Program-made: the position numbers and the translations under genes
DNA from: Mesotaenium endlicherianum
Taxonomy: Eukaryota > Streptophyta > Zygnematophyceae > Zygnematales > Mesotaeniaceae
Assembly (NCBI GenBank): GCA_009602735.1
Contig: WELA01012041.1
Coordinates: 1 to 64,000 of the forward strand
Reading direction: 5' to 3'
Length of the DNA stretch: 64,000 bases
The notes under the pieces: generated by a model
Told to the model about the DNA's origin: nothing
Database searches by the model: none
The model's input: the letters and a program-made list of their open reading frames with translations, nothing else
Part shown: one piece after another, positions 34,863 to 47,799 of the stretch
Numbering within the stretch: the stretch's first letter is position 1
Layout of the letters: each line of letters begins with the position of its first letter

Positions 34863-35215
34863 CTGTCATATGAGTTGACATGGGAAGGTGACGGGAGATC
34901 CTATCCCCATATAAGTTGGGGGAATATGTCATAACTAGTGACGATTAGTGACAATTGTGACAGGCAGCCCACCTTAAAATTAAGTTCGACGGAGCGGGTT
35001 TCGTCTCGAGATCAGCCAGGCACCTTTTTATATAACCATTCTACACACTCAACCTGCGCTCACACTTCATTTATCTCTCTGACTGAAGTCTCCTCTTATA
35101 CTCACACAAGGAACACACTTCAAACTCTCCCTACCACGTTCTTCCCCACAAGGGTACTCAACAGCGGCAAAGCATCATAACTTCACTAACTGCATTGTGT
35201 TTATGATTGAGGAGG
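34863..35215 (+). other. Spacer between pol and ORF3 of chromovirus A copy 2
   Basis: Non-coding. CACTAAC at 35184-35190 and an AG at 35210-35211 precede the ORF3 ATG at 35216, paralleling TACTAAC plus AG in the other copies. The remaining sequence of this spacer has drifted strongly from theirs, so the retained motif stands out. Confidence 0.5.
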
Positions 35216-36825
35216 ATGACTCAGAAGTCCAAACTTAAGAGGAAGAGAAGAGCGGAAGAGGCACATGCAAAACACTTGCAAATTTGTGGCGACATCGAAT
35301 CATCCTCCATCTCCGCTTGGGAATCGCAACGACTTCAACAACAGCGGCAGGCATAGAAGAAGGAGGAGGAGGAACAGGCCAGGCTGAGGCAAGAAGAACT
35401 GGACAGAAAAGCTGCAGAGGAGGCCAAGAAGGCAGAGGAGGAGAGGCAAGCGGAGGAGAAGCGGAAGCAGCAGGCTGAAGAAGAACAAAAGAGAATCAAT
35501 AGCTATCGCAACACAGTGCTGGGCAAGGGCTTTGATCTACTAGAGGAGGCCTTCAAGTATGCCCAGAGAAGTCGCAGTGAGTCACAAAAAGACAACCTGC
35601 AGAGGGAAGGGGAGACATATAAAAACTTTGACAAGTATATCGAGGTCAGCACAGGCCTCCTCCTCTACCACGATTATGCCAGGATGGTGGGATATACCGG
35701 TCAGAGAGGCCAAGGCAATGGCCCAAGTGAATGAGAAAGGAGCTGTACCAATTTTGGGTGTCTGGAGAACAGATACGGTCATCAGGATGATCCCCATGGA
35801 CGCGGACAGCTTTAAGGACTCTACATCCCATAACAGGTTCAAGGCCATGTGTAATGAGGTGGAAAGAAGGAGCTGGGAATTCTTGGCAAAGGAGACCAGT
35901 CAACTAGACTTCTCAGGGCACTGGTACCCTTGTAATCTGAAAAGGACAGACCCTGCCTTCTTCCGGAAGCCCATCGATTGGCGGTGGATGACCATCAACA
36001 TGAGGGACCAGCAAAATGACAAGGTAGGGGAGGAAGATTTCCTAACAGACCTACAGGGGAACATAGTGTTGCCTCCTCACATTGCAGCTTGGGACCCAAG
36101 ATTGGATGGAGTAAGAGACTGCATGAGCCAAGAAATGCAGGAGAACAGGAGCAAGGCCCGAGAGTCATTCTCTAAGGGGAAGCACGCTTATGCCAAATGG
36201 GCAAGCAAGCAGGGAGAGAAAGACCTGTATGCGGTCTAGACTCAACAGCCCCCACCAGCATCCAAAAGGGGAAGGTCAATGGGATATTCTTTTTCTCGAG
36301 AAGAGCTGGAGCAGCTGACAAAGGAGACCCCAGCAGTCTCAGAGGAGCCAGGGGAAGAAGTGGAGGAGGGGTTAGAGGAAGAAAAAGAGGAAGGCGAGGA
36401 GGAGGACACTAGCCCCGCTGTGATCCAGACACCGGCCACGTCCCCCATAATGGAGAAGACTGGGTCGGCCAGGGCAGACACAGCCTTGCATCAGCTCGCT
36501 GAAGAGGAAGATATCACTTGGCTGGGAACTGCCAGGGGACAAAGTCCATCTGCAGGCGCGAAAACCCAGTCAGACAGGGCAGACAGGAGGGCTACTAGAG
36601 AAATAGCCAGAGGCCTGCCAGCATCTCCCTTGCAGAGAGGATTATGTGCCCTTGGCTCATGTCATGCAACATCCTTCTGGGATGCCGATATATGTACCTG
36701 TCAGTTTGAGAGATGCCCAAGAGAAGGCTGCCTCCATTCAATTTCAGATTGTGCAGGAGGAAACAGCCCAGTTATTGCGTTCTCCCCTGAGCTCCTACGC
36801 AGATCTCCCAGACTTTAGAAGACCC
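35216..36825 (+). pseudogene. ORF3 of chromovirus A copy 2, diverged
   Basis: Begins MTQKSKLKRKRRAEEAHA and shows the same plan as the 3183 and 60287 copies: charged coiled coil, globular core, acidic run, tail. Core blocks are kept while the surroundings have changed: HWYPCNLKR against HWFPCKLRK, DWRWMTI against DWRWMTV, LPPHIAAWDPRLDG against LPPHIAPWDPRLNG, and SKGKHAYAKWA against SKGKHAFVKWA. Near its end HPSGMPIYVPV matches HPTGMPVYVGI. It is broken and stops aligning where another element begins. Confidence 0.82.
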
Positions 36826-39664
36826 CATTTTTCCTGAGGAGCTACCTGCAGGATTACCTCCACAGAGAGCTATGGAGCACAAGATTAACTTGGAACCAGG
36901 GAGTAAGCCACCAATGAGACCCGCCTATCGACAATCGTTCGCGGAGTTGGATGAGTTGAAGAAGCAGTTGACAAAGTTATTGGAAAAAGGATTCATCCGA
37001 CCCAGCGAGTCTCCATTTGCAGCGCCAGTCTTATTTGTGAAGAGGAAGGATGGGACTATGAGGATGTGTGTCGACTACCGGGCACTCAACAAGGTCACCA
37101 TCCAGAACAGGTACCCACCTCCACGAGTGGACTAGTTGATTGACAGGCTTGACGGGGCAAAGTATTTCTTGAAGATCGATTTGAGGAGTGGCTATCACCA
37201 GGTACGGATTGCGAAAGGAGATGTTCAAAAAACTGCTTTCAGGACTCGCTATGGCTTATTCGAGTTTACAGTCATGCCTTTTAGGCTGACCAATGCACCT
37301 GCTACATTCATGGGACTCATGAATAGTATCTTCAAACCCTATTTGGACCAGATTGTGGTGGTCATTTTGAACGACATCCTGATCTATTTGAAGACCTCGG
37401 AAGAGCATGTGGAGCACCTGAGGAAGGTGTTGGAGGTCTTAAGACATCAGAAGTTGTATGGGAAGATGAGCAAGTGCGACTTCTGTCTCAAGGAAGTTGA
37501 GTTTCTTGGGCACATAGTGGGAGCTGAAGGAGTCAAGGTGGAGCAAAAGAAGGTGCAAGCAGTCAAAGATTGGCCAGTACCTGCTGATATTCATCAACTC
37601 AGAAGCTTCCTCGGCATGGCAAATTATTATCGACTTTCATTAAAGGATTTGCCAAGGTGTGTGCAACGCTCACGGACATGTTGAAGAAGCAGGAGAAGTG
37701 GCTATGGGGTGACAAGGAGCAGCAAGCCTTTGAGGAGATTAAGGAGTTGTTGACACAGGCGCCTGTGTTGGCAATTGCAAAACCAGAGCTTCCTTCACCA
37801 TCATCACGGACGCATCAAACTTTGCAGTGGAAGCCATTCTTCTCCAGGACCAGGGCAAAGGAGTGCAACCTGTGGCATATGAGAGCAGGAAGTTGAAGCC
37901 TGCTGAGCAAAACTATGCAGCACATGAGCGGGAGATGTTGGCTATTATCCAGGCTTTAAGGCTTTGGCGATGTTATGTGGACGGAAGGACGGTGTTCATC
38001 AAGACCGACCACAAGAGCTTGGAGAAGTTTATGACGCAGCCAACGTTGACACCAAGACAGGCAAGGTGGATGGAGTTTCTGCAACAGTTCGACCACAAGA
38101 TTGAGTACTTGCCTGGGAAGATCAACGCTGCAGACGCTTTATCCAAGAGGTGTGACCTTGCAGCTGTCTCAGTCATCAAAGAGAGCATGGACTTCAAGGA
38201 GAAGCTTCAGAGAGGTTATGAGGAGGACCCAAAGTTTGCTAATGGTGGAGCTGCTGAGTCCAACTCGAGTATGCAGAAGGACGGCATATGGTATTATGGT
38301 GATTCCAAGAAAATGGTGGTACCTGACATCAAGGAGTTACACGACTTACTATTTCCGGAGCATCATGATTGCCTATATGCTGGACACTTTGGAAGCTAGA
38401 AGACGGCAAGCGTGCTAAAGCGGGAGTTCTATTGGAGTAATATGGGCAAGGACATTGAAGAGTGGATCAGGAGTTGCGATGCGTGCCAGAGAAACAAGAC
38501 ACCAAATATGAAGAAGGGAGGTACATTGCAGCCTCTGCTTATTCCGGAGTATTCTTGGGAGCAGATTGCTATGGACTTCATCACATCTTTACCAGCGAGT
38601 GGTCAACGGCACGATGCAATTTGGTATGTGTCTGATCGGCTCAGCAAGATGGCTCACTTCATTCCCATGAAGAAGACTTGTACGGCAACAGATGTGGCAC
38701 GGTTATTCTTTGATCATCTTTTCAGGCTACATGGGTCGCCGAAGGTGATCATTTCAGACCAGTATCCAAGGTTCACTAGCAACTTTTGGAAGTCATTGTT
38801 TTCTTTGATGGGGACCAACCTGAGTATGAGCACTTCCTATCATCCTCAGACAGACGGGCAAAGTGAGAGGCTCAACAGAAAGAGGTGCTCAGGAATTTCA
38901 CTATGGAGGACTCTTCAGAGTGGGACAAGAAGCTACCAGGATTGGAGTTTGCCTACCACAACAGCATGCAGGGATCCACCAAGCAGTCACCATTCGCTAT
39001 GGTTTCTGAGAGAGAAGTATATCATCCAGGGAACATCTTGTTGGAGAAGGCCAAGGAGACTCAGGTTCCTACTACGCAAGCGTTTATGGAGCAGATGGCC
39101 AAGACTTGGGACATGGCGAACACGTGTATTCGAAAGGCACAAGAGGAGCAGGTCAAGCATGCTAACAAGCACAGGAGGAAAGTGACATTCCATGTGGGCG
39201 ACAAAGTACTCTTGTCAACAGAGAATCTACCTTTCACGGACAAGAGGAAACTGCGGGCACGATTGACAGGTCCCTTTGTGGTGCTCAAGCAGGTTAATCC
39301 AGTGACCTACAAGTTGGAACTTCCTTCAGGCTGGCATATCCATGATGTGTTCCATGTCGGTTGTTTGCGGCCATACGTTGACCCGAACGAAGGACATCCA
39401 GGACGACTACCTACACAGCCACCACCGATCAAGATCGATGATGTATTGGAGTATGAAGTGGAGGCGATTGTCGGCGATCGACGAGTCAAGCGAGGTCAAC
39501 GACTTGTTCAAGAGTATCTGGTCAAGTGGAAAGGCTACCATACGGACGACAATACTTGGGAGCCGGAGGCCAACTTGACTCATTGTAAGAGTAAGTTGAG
39601 ACGTTACCTGCAGTATGCGTCGAGGACGTCGCATCTTGAGAAGGGGGATGATGTACGGTCATAG
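36826..39664 (+). mobile_element. Chromovirus B (second Gypsy family), 5'-truncated
   Basis: A different Ty3/Gypsy element read from just before RT ([18 protein letters not shown]) through RT, RNase H, integrase and a chromodomain (YLVKWKGYHTDDNTWEPE near 39510). Identity to chromovirus A is only at family level. Gag, protease and the 5' LTR are absent, so it was joined to chromovirus A ORF3 by recombination or by insertion of a truncated copy. It is broken, with several breaks. A purine-rich stretch (GAGAAGGGGGA) at the end of pol may be the polypurine tract and the following TGATGTACGG the start of a 3' LTR, but no second LTR is available to confirm this. Confidence 0.87.
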
Positions 39665-40411
39665 GTTTACAAAGTGCATTTGGGAGTTCAATGAAAGTAT
39701 GTTATGATTGCTTAGAAGTGTAGAGTGCATTTTTCTGGTCATATTTTGATATAAAGTTTATCGAAGTTGGTTGAGAATTGAGAGAGTTAGGGATTTCCAC
39801 AGTTTAATTAGTATTGAGGTCGGTTGACGACTATCTCTAATTCACGGTGAGCGCGACCGTCAAATTGACCAACAGCGTCGAGCGATCTGGGCCGTTAGAG
39901 TGAATATAGCAAGAAAGTGCTGGAGGTGAACAAAAGGCAAGAAGTGCAACTTACGAGCTGAATGGTGCTGCGGAATGAACTCAAACGGCCAACTAAGCTT
40001 TAATACTTGGCCTCAGAGGAATTGTAGCAGTGTGCTTTGCAACTAGCAAGGAAGATCCATGTGCAAAGTTTGCAGTTTCAAAATGTTGGTGAACACCTCT
40101 TGGTGAAATTTTGCAAAATTTTGAGTTCCCGCCATTGCTGCAGCAATCTGACATTTTCGTACTTTCGTGTCATTATCCTGTCAATCGACGCTATATTGAA
40201 ACTCACACGTGAACTTAAGCATACAATCTCGGACGTGAAGGCGTCGACGCGATACTGGGCGGCGCGCACGAGTAAAGAAACTTCGTATGCTTAGTACGTG
40301 CGTACCTACTCAGTACGCTTATAGAAGCGTACAAGAGTCAACCTGTACGACGTACGGTGTTACCTTGAATGTGCCCTCTTTGCGAGCGTAGGTGGAGCTG
40401 TACGCATTACA
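39665..40411. other. Possible 3' LTR or flank of chromovirus B
   Basis: No coding frame. It follows a polypurine-like tract, so some of it may be LTR. A cluster of GTACG words (40285-40365, for example TTAGTACGTGCGTACC) is notable. The right boundary is not determinable from one copy. Confidence 0.35.
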
Positions 40412-41445
40412 CTACTTGTCCTTGTACCTCCTAGCGTCAACAAATTTTTGTCCATACCAGTTGGGACCTCGCCAGTCATGCATCGACTCAACTCTACGAA
40501 AACTTCCAGCGACCCTGTGGCAGCAGGTGCAGTAGATAGTCACTCCTGGGTGGCTACAAAGGCCTGCGAGCCCTTGTATGACGCTGAGCAGTCGACAGTA
40601 TCCGACCTCTAAAGTCTCTACTGAGTGAAACCGCGGGCCAATTATTTGTTTAGGTGGGCAATTAGCTGGATTGTCTTCGTCGTACAGCCAGTCAAAGAGC
40701 AAGTTCTTCACCGCCTACAAGATTTGGAATGCTGGCCAGATAGGGGCACCTCCCAAGGTCAAGCAAACAGTGCTAACTTTGAGAGTAGATCAAAAAACAT
40801 TGAAGCCTACCCAATTTGTTGTCACTCTAATCGCCTCCACATCGTCCAAGCAATTATGAATCGCAAAAAGAGAATGGCCCCTTGGAGTTCTCAGGGTTGT
40901 CGGCAGACCCAAGTGCAGTGGTGTGCAAGGGTCCCTGCGATGGAGACGATCTGACCACCATTGCACCTCCAGTGTTCTGAGATTTGTTGTCCTTGCCAGT
41001 AACCTGAGGATCTTGGCCAAATCATTCTGCGAGTCACACATCCATGGTGAATTGTAGAGACAACTCATAGTATAATTGTTTACATAAAATTGCATGTTGT
41101 TGCCCTTTAGGTTTGCTATGAAGGACTATTTAAGTACATATTATTTACAAAGAACCACTTTGCAATGGCCTGATTAGCCATGTTCCAGAAAGCTGGTTTC
41201 TAGGCTTGAGCTAGTTGAGGCTGCCTACTAGAAATCCCAAATGAAACACCACTCGAAGGGGAAGCACAAAGGGTGCCGTACCTCAACATCTCCTTCTCTA
41301 CAGCTAGAGCATCCAAGGTCTTTATATGCAGAGCACGCTTTTGCAAGAGTTTCAATTGGGACTGAGGTACCTTGTATACCTCACACCAATAACTTGTCTT
41401 GCAGCACCAAAATAAGCTTAAGCGGCAAAAGGAACCTTCAGACAT
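40412..41445 (-). pseudogene. Unassigned minus-strand reading region with LRR-like stretches
   Basis: Three minus-strand frames lie in a row (41445-41200, 41095-40790, 40711-40412). Their peptides include LLARTTNLRTLEVQWW, FHSVETLEVGYCRLL and QGLAGLCSHPGVTIYCTC, with spacing of leucines and a final cysteine-rich turn reminiscent of leucine-rich repeats as in F-box/LRR proteins. Frames change between segments, so it is either a broken host gene or one with introns that I cannot resolve. I do not recognise the family. Confidence 0.25.
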
Positions 41446-42179
41446 CCTGGAATCTCAAAACTTGAAATACAAACAAGTCAGCAAAATTTGAATATACCTC
41501 CAATATTCGATTGCCCGCACAATTCGCAATTGTTCTCGATTTGGCCAGGAGAATTCTCCTTATCTATCTTGTCCATGTGATTATATTTGGAAGATGATAT
41601 CTCATCAACCTTTCACTTTCCTTTCTCAGTTGCCATCTATTGAGAATCAAGGGGAGGGATGAGAAGCTCACAATCATTCTTTTCGGATTTTGAAGAAAAG
41701 CTATCTACTGTCATGGTGGGTGAAGAAGAAACTCTTGGAAAGAAATATGTGGGTGGTGTAATGAAAATATCTTGTTGCTGCAAGAACTTATACTGCTCTT
41801 CACCCAGCGTACATACATATATGTAAGAAACACAACGTGCTGGAGAACAAGACACCATGACAAAGTAAGGGAGTGGGCAAACAAAGGTGGACGGTTCTAA
41901 AATTAAAATTGGTAACCTAATATGATTGAACATAAGAGGATGGAAGTTCTTTATTGGGCACACAGAAAGCACACAAATACGAATACTTATCTACTTTGCT
42001 GTTGTGAATGACATCTTGACAGTAGAAGCAAAAAGGTGGGGAGTATAACATAGCGCATATACAAATCGAAGAAGATCTTGCGAGAATTCGACCACTTCGA
42101 AGTTGAAGGTTGAAGCCCATATTTGCCCAAGTTTGGTTTCTGTTTGTGTCCTACAGAAAGACATAGAGCATCCATGGCC
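41446..42179. other. No gene recognised
   Basis: AT-rich DNA with short frames and no domain, lying between the LRR-like region and the family II copy. Confidence 0.4.
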
Positions 42180-44810
42180 GACTTACGAGAGTGTCGGCAC
42201 AAATAGAATTGGATCGTCAACGTGTGAAAGGCCACACCAGCACAATCGGCAGCATGTAAGCGTGTGAGGTGAGTAACCCGTTAGCAAAGCGGAATTAGAA
42301 GTTTCTAAAGCAGCCCCAAATGTATTGGTTCTGCACGTTTTCACACGCTTAAAAGTTGATGACCGGTTGAATCCACCGATACACACGTTTTTTGGCGAAT
42401 TCCAATGAGCAAGGTTGACTCTTACGTTTCGTACAAGCGGGAATCCCGAGAACACGTTTGCGGCAAATCAGTAGTTCAGAATTGTGGTCCCAGAGGGTAG
42501 AGGCGGCCCGACAATGAGAGCGGTGTTGCTGACCAAAAGAACTGAATTAGAGGAGATGGAGGCTGTAGGCACAAGAGGGATAAAGGGCGAAGGAAGTTGA
42601 AAGGCTCGGTAAAATTGCTGAGCTATGGCAACAGGAGAGTAGAAAGGGACATGGATGATAAATGTGGGTTCCAATGGGGGACGTCTGGAAGGTCATGTAG
42701 AATTGTGTATGTAGGATCAAACATATCGCGGAGACTCACATCGTGAAGGGAGAGAGCAAAGGCAGATGCGGCCTTGCACATTGGGGAGGAGTCGACATGT
42801 CTCAAAATGAGTGGGAGATAATGCACATGGTTTTCAAAATCCTCAAAAGCCACGCGGTAAGTAAGTATGCCTTGCCAAGCACAATAATGAAGTTGAATAC
42901 TTGGCCAAGCAATACGTCGTAAGTTGTATACTCAATGACCATGCATTAGGCACACAAAGTGACATTGGTAGGCAAATGTGCGTTAGAATTAATCGGAATA
43001 CAACAATGGGTTTGGTAGGCGATATAGTTAAGTGCAAACATAGCGGTGGACACGGGGTTGGGACAAGGCTCAAGGTCATCCGCGGTGATATTGAGGTCTA
43101 TGCCCATAACAATACAAAGAAGAACTAGTTGGGCTCCGGTGTCCAGAATGACCACATGCAAGGCCAAACCACCAATAAAAAGGAAGCATGCTCGTTGCCA
43201 AGTATGACATTTATGGTAAAGCACGCTGTACTTTGGACGAGGGAATGAAAAAAGAAGGAGGACCAAGCCTGAGCACCTCAGGTACCTCTGTTGATGGAAT
43301 AAAAGCAAGAGAGGATGGGAACAACCCACTTGGAGCAGGCAAGAGGAGTAGTGGGACAAGAACCAAAGTAGACAATGGAGGTAGTACTTGGCAGTATCGA
43401 AAGAGCTCGAGGACGATGGCTTCATTTGCTTGTGCCAGCAAAGACAGAGACGCAGTAACAAACGAGACGTTCAACGCTGGAATATCTTGCAACTAGGAAG
43501 CAAGAGGGAAAACAAAAATAAGACGAGGAGCAGTGTAGGGTGCATGAAGAAGTATAATATAAGAGAACACATGCGATACACTAGAGGGCTGCGAAATGAA
43601 TACATTGGCAATGACAAAAACGTTAGCGACAACAAAGTCGACGCCATGCTCAAGAGTCAAGAGAACGTACCTATGTAACGTTGCCATTGCCGGAAGTCAC
43701 GATGTACGACATGTCCTGCGTAAGACGCGCAAGTGCAACGGGGACACGAGGGAAAAGGGAACTGGGAGTGGGTTGGGTAGAAGCCACCAGGTGTGCAGGC
43801 GTAACTCCCGTAGGGCATTTGGGAACAACCTCCTTCGGAACAACAACGGCTGAGAGAGGGATAGTAACCGCGCGTTCGAAGCGAGCCACCAAGACGGCCA
43901 CCAGGTTGTCAGATTTTGCAAATGGAGGGGTAGCATGAGCTGGGATCTACGCAAATTGATGCGCATCAGTAACAACTTGAGCATACAAGGGTGGCAACAG
44001 TAGGTCGCGATCTACAAAAGCAACACCTGCCCGCACGTGGTCGCACACGTGCTGATTGTGCAGCTGGGCGGCAGGCACATCTTCAAGCGTGATCACGAAG
44101 GTACCTGCAACCTCCCCCCCAACTCTGCGTGCAACTCTGGATGGAACGGGCAAAGGGGAGTGAACAGTATTCAAATCATTATACAGCTCAAACTACTCAA
44201 ATGATCAAAAGAGCTGTGCAGACTGATCAGTACAACGTTTGTGATTTGGCCCTATAGGCGGATCTACATGTGGCTCTTGCGCAGCCGCCTGTGGACTGTG
44301 AACAGCTTGAACGCCGTCAGCTTGCGTGGCTAGTGGAAATAAAGTGCACAGCGTGAGGCGGACGTGGATGCCAAGGAGGGTATGCCGAGAGTGGGTGACG
44401 TGCGGGAATAGGATACAAGCCAAAAGAGTGGGTTGCATCAAGGTGAGTGTTCACATTGGGGAGTGGATCTAGACGGACTACAATCGGCTGGTAATTAAGA
44501 CGATGGCGGCATCCCTAGAGCAAGGAACACAACTTCCATGGTATGTCAAGGCGGGAGACTGGAATGAGTGAACTCTTGGAAAAACGAAAGACAGAGCAGA
44601 ATAATAGGAGGGAACTTGTAATGGCAATGGGGAATTGAGCAACGTGGGTGTAACGGTACCTTTCTTTGGTCAGAAGACCCACCCAAGAGGCGCCTTCCGC
44701 GAGTGGAGGAGGAAACAATCCTAAACCTTGTGCCCACGCTGTCGGCAATGGTTGCAGACTAGGATGACACGCTTCGGCGCACCGTCCGGACCAAGTTCCA
44801 TAAAGCAAGT
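42180..44810 (-). mobile_element. Family II retroelement, copy 2, minus strand
   Basis: Read on the minus strand, the block FVITLEDVPAAQLHNQHVCD with DLLLPPLYAQVV (about 44120-43990) corresponds to the block near 23980-24120 in copy 1. The protease-type motif ILDTGAQLVLL followed by DLNITADDLEPC (about 43150-43080) corresponds to copy 1 near 25050. Here the catalytic DTGA motif is present. Many breaks; old. Limits are approximate because no LTRs were found. Confidence 0.6.
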
Positions 44811-45249
44811 TGGGTTGGAGGTATCTACTCCACTTTGGCTACAGCGACCACTCCCTCAAGAGCCGTACCCGCTCCTTGAGAAGCACCTTGGACCATCTCA
44901 ATCTGCTTCGTCCACGGACAAACATCGTGAACGCTACTTAACGAGAGCTAGCTGGTGTATAAAGTGGTGGGCAAAGCCGGCGTTGTAGCAAATGCACTGA
45001 TGACCTTCATGCAAGCAACGGTGACATTAACAAACGTGCCAATATCGTGCCGCAACTATTGGAAGCGCTCATGATACATGTTCAGCGTCATCTTAGGCAA
45101 TCATGCAAAATCACAAAGCCCGTCTTGACAAGCCCGAGAGTTAGTAGGAAAGCGCTTGCGAAACATTAATATGAGGGCATCAATGCAATCTGGTCCCTCC
45201 ATCTAGAGCACGCATACCTCCAAAAGTGCAGCAACCTACGGCTCCAGTT
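44811..45249. other. No gene recognised
   Basis: Short frames only. It separates the family II copy from Copia remains. Confidence 0.4.
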
Positions 45250-46610
45250 CACACAAAAGAAGAGCTGAGAGGTGAAGAGCAAGAGGGAGCAACCTCTCAT
45301 TCTGATGATGAGGTCAAGTTCATTAGGGAGAGAACAGGACCTAGACCTTGATAGGCAACAACACATGGGAGAAGAAGAACACGACGTGGACCTTTGTCCA
45401 CATCATTACTTGTGGAAAGAAGATCAAGGAGAGTGGTTGGCATTGAACCAGGAGTAAGAGAGGGAGCTAGAATGAGCTTCGGATCACGTGTAGGAAGCCT
45501 CCACAAGTGGAGAGAACCACAGCTCTTCCAAACACTCTAGGAGAGTGAGTGTGCCACCAGCCAGATTTGGCTTTGACGAGTATATGATGGTGGCTGAGTC
45601 CATGATTGAGGAGGATGCAATTGCGAGTGAAAGGGCCTATATAATGGACAATTTTGAGCCCTAGACATATGAGGCTGCAATGAGGATAGAAGAGGCAGAG
45701 CAGTGGCGACAGGCCTAAATATAGATGGAGTGAGTGGCTAACAATGAGACTTGCGACCTGGCGGACTTCAGCCATCGGGTAAGAAGGCTGTGGGAAGCAG
45801 GTGGATCCACTGGAAGAAGAGGAAGGCGGATGGCTCAGATGGCAGGTACAAGGTGCACTTTGTGACGAAGGGTCACTCTGAGACAAAAGAGGAGGACTAC
45901 CTCGAAACCTTTGAGGTAGTGCCCAAGATTGCCACGATGAGGGTGGTGGCTTACATTGCTGCAGTGGAGGATGTGGAGATGCACCAGATGGACGTAAAGA
46001 TTGCATTTATATGCGAAGAGTTGGAGGAGGTATCCATGGAGCAGCCAGAGTGATTTGTCAGTGAGAAGTTCCCAAAGAAGGTGGACAAGCTAAAGAAGAC
46101 CTTGGATGGACTTAAGCATTCCAAAGATTATGGAACCAAAAGATAGACTCTTTTCTCGAAGGTGAGGGCTTTGTGAAGTAATGTGGATAGCAGTCTACAC
46201 ATGAAGGGCGCAGGTTATGACAGAGTAATGGTGGTGCTTTATGTTGATGATCCGTTGTTGGTTGGCAAGAAGATGGCGGAGGTGGAGAAGGGGAATAATG
46301 TCCTGAGTCGTGCCTTCAACACGAAAGGAAGATGTGGAACTTTTGCTTGGCATACAGGTGAAGAGAGACAAGGCCAAGAAAACTGTGATGCTGGATCAGC
46401 AAGCTTATCTTCAGACGGTATTGGAGAGGTTTGATATGATGGCATGTAAGCCTCTTAATATGCCCCTTGAAATTTAAGCACAAGTTGAGCTTGAGTACGT
46501 GTCCTTTGAATGAATATGAGTGGGGGATGGTGTCTCAGGTGCCGCTTAGGAAGGTTGCAGGCACCATTATGTATTTGATGGTATGAACGCGTTTTGATAA
46601 GGTGGCTGAC
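45250..46610 (+). mobile_element. Copia RT fragment, plus strand
   Basis: Remains of a Ty1/Copia pol: linker text near 45280-45350, then RT with AVGSRWIHWKKRKADGS (about 45790), EDVEMHQMDVKIAFI (about 45970), the RT active-site region VLYVDDPLLVGKK (about 46240) and the later KVAGTIMYLMV (about 46550). YVDD and the MHQMDVKTAF-type block are diagnostic of Copia. Many breaks. No LTR was identified. Confidence 0.8.
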
Positions 46611-47495
46611 ACAATTCTATTGGCCCTGTCTCTCTTCACCTATATGCAATGCATAAAGTACACTTCTCCCAAATGCACGACTCTGAGCATTCTTCACCTT
46701 CTCCACTTCCACCATTTTTTTGCCAACCAGTACGGGTTCATCAACGTGGAGCACTAGTACTACAGTTATCTCCCGCTCCCTTCAAGTACAAACTGCCATC
46801 AAGTTCTGACTTCACAAAGCCCTCACCTTGGACAAAGGAGTTTATTTCTGGTTCCACATTCTTTAAAAATGATTTAGTCCAAACAAGAACTTCGTCAGCT
46901 TGCACACCGTTTTGAGGAACTTCTTATTCCAAATTTCTAAATATATTTTCAGATTTCTCATTTCAAATTTCTCTGGCTACGCCCTGTAGACCTCCTCCTC
47001 CACTTCTCCATATAGAGATGTAGTCTTTACGTTTATCTGGTGCATCTGCATATCCTCCACTGCAGCAATGCAAGCCACCACCTTCACCGTGGCAATCTTG
47101 GCCAGTGATGCAAAGCTCTTATGATAATCCCTCTCTTTCGTGTGAAAGTAACCTTTTGCCGCAGGTTACGCCGTTGCAAGTTTGCTTTATTTTAAAGGTT
47201 GCTTGTTCACAAATACTCGTACTGGTTTCCGTGCTTTGTCTGCTTAGTTTGTGCGTCTTTATATACGATGAATCCCTTGGCCTACTAATAATCAAACAGT
47301 TTGTACTAGTTTGTGAAGTATATGGAAACAGAGAAAATTCTCCTGAAGGAGTGATTTCAACATCAAAAAAACGTGAATGGCGTAACCCCGCCACAAACTG
47401 TGTCTTGTAGTTGTCAAGTAAGCCATCCGTCTTTCTCAAGATCCACTGTCTCCCACAACTTTTTTGCCAAGTGACGACTCTGCCAGGTCCCACGT
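46605..47495 (-). mobile_element. Copia RT fragment, minus strand
   Basis: On the minus strand, WILRKTDGLLDNYKTQFVAG (about 47440-47380), then KIATVKVVACIAAVEDMQMH (about 47090-47030) and LVGKKMVEVEKV (about 46700), ending with an EERQGQ block that also occurs near the end of the plus-strand fragment. It is the same Copia group as 45250-46610, placed tail to tail with it. Heavily broken. Confidence 0.75.
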
Positions 47496-47799
47496 CTCGT
47501 TCTTGGACACAAGGTTACGCAGTTTGCCAAACTGGCCGACCTTCATACGCATAAATTAGCAAACGGAGACAATTTGCTAAGCGAAAGAAGTCAACTTTTG
47601 TCGTGCGCGCCGCTTGAATACGGTTCCGCGCAGCTGATGCTCCTCGACTCGAATTATTTTGCTTGTCATGCATAATTGCTTTGGTTGAAGGGATTGAATG
47701 TTGAAAGTACTAGGTGTATTTGTAAAAACTTCCTGAAGCTGCACGCTTAAAGTTTTCGCATTTGCCAAACAATTGTTTGCACCTCCTCCTGTGCACACA
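47496..47799. other. No gene recognised
   Basis: Only short frames without domains. Confidence 0.4.

Larger units (their letters stand above)
26209..36825 (+). mobile_element. Chromovirus A copy 2, old, with a nested piggyBac
   Basis: A 5' LTR, primer-binding site, gag, protease, RT, RNase H, integrase, chromodomain and ORF3 lie in the same order as in the element at 53977-62792. The coding DNA is clearly more diverged from the other two copies than they are from each other, so this is the oldest of the three. A piggyBac-type transposon (29948-32580) splits the RT region. No 3' LTR is found: near 36826 the text changes directly into a different chromovirus. It is broken, with many breaks. 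Confidence 0.9.
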
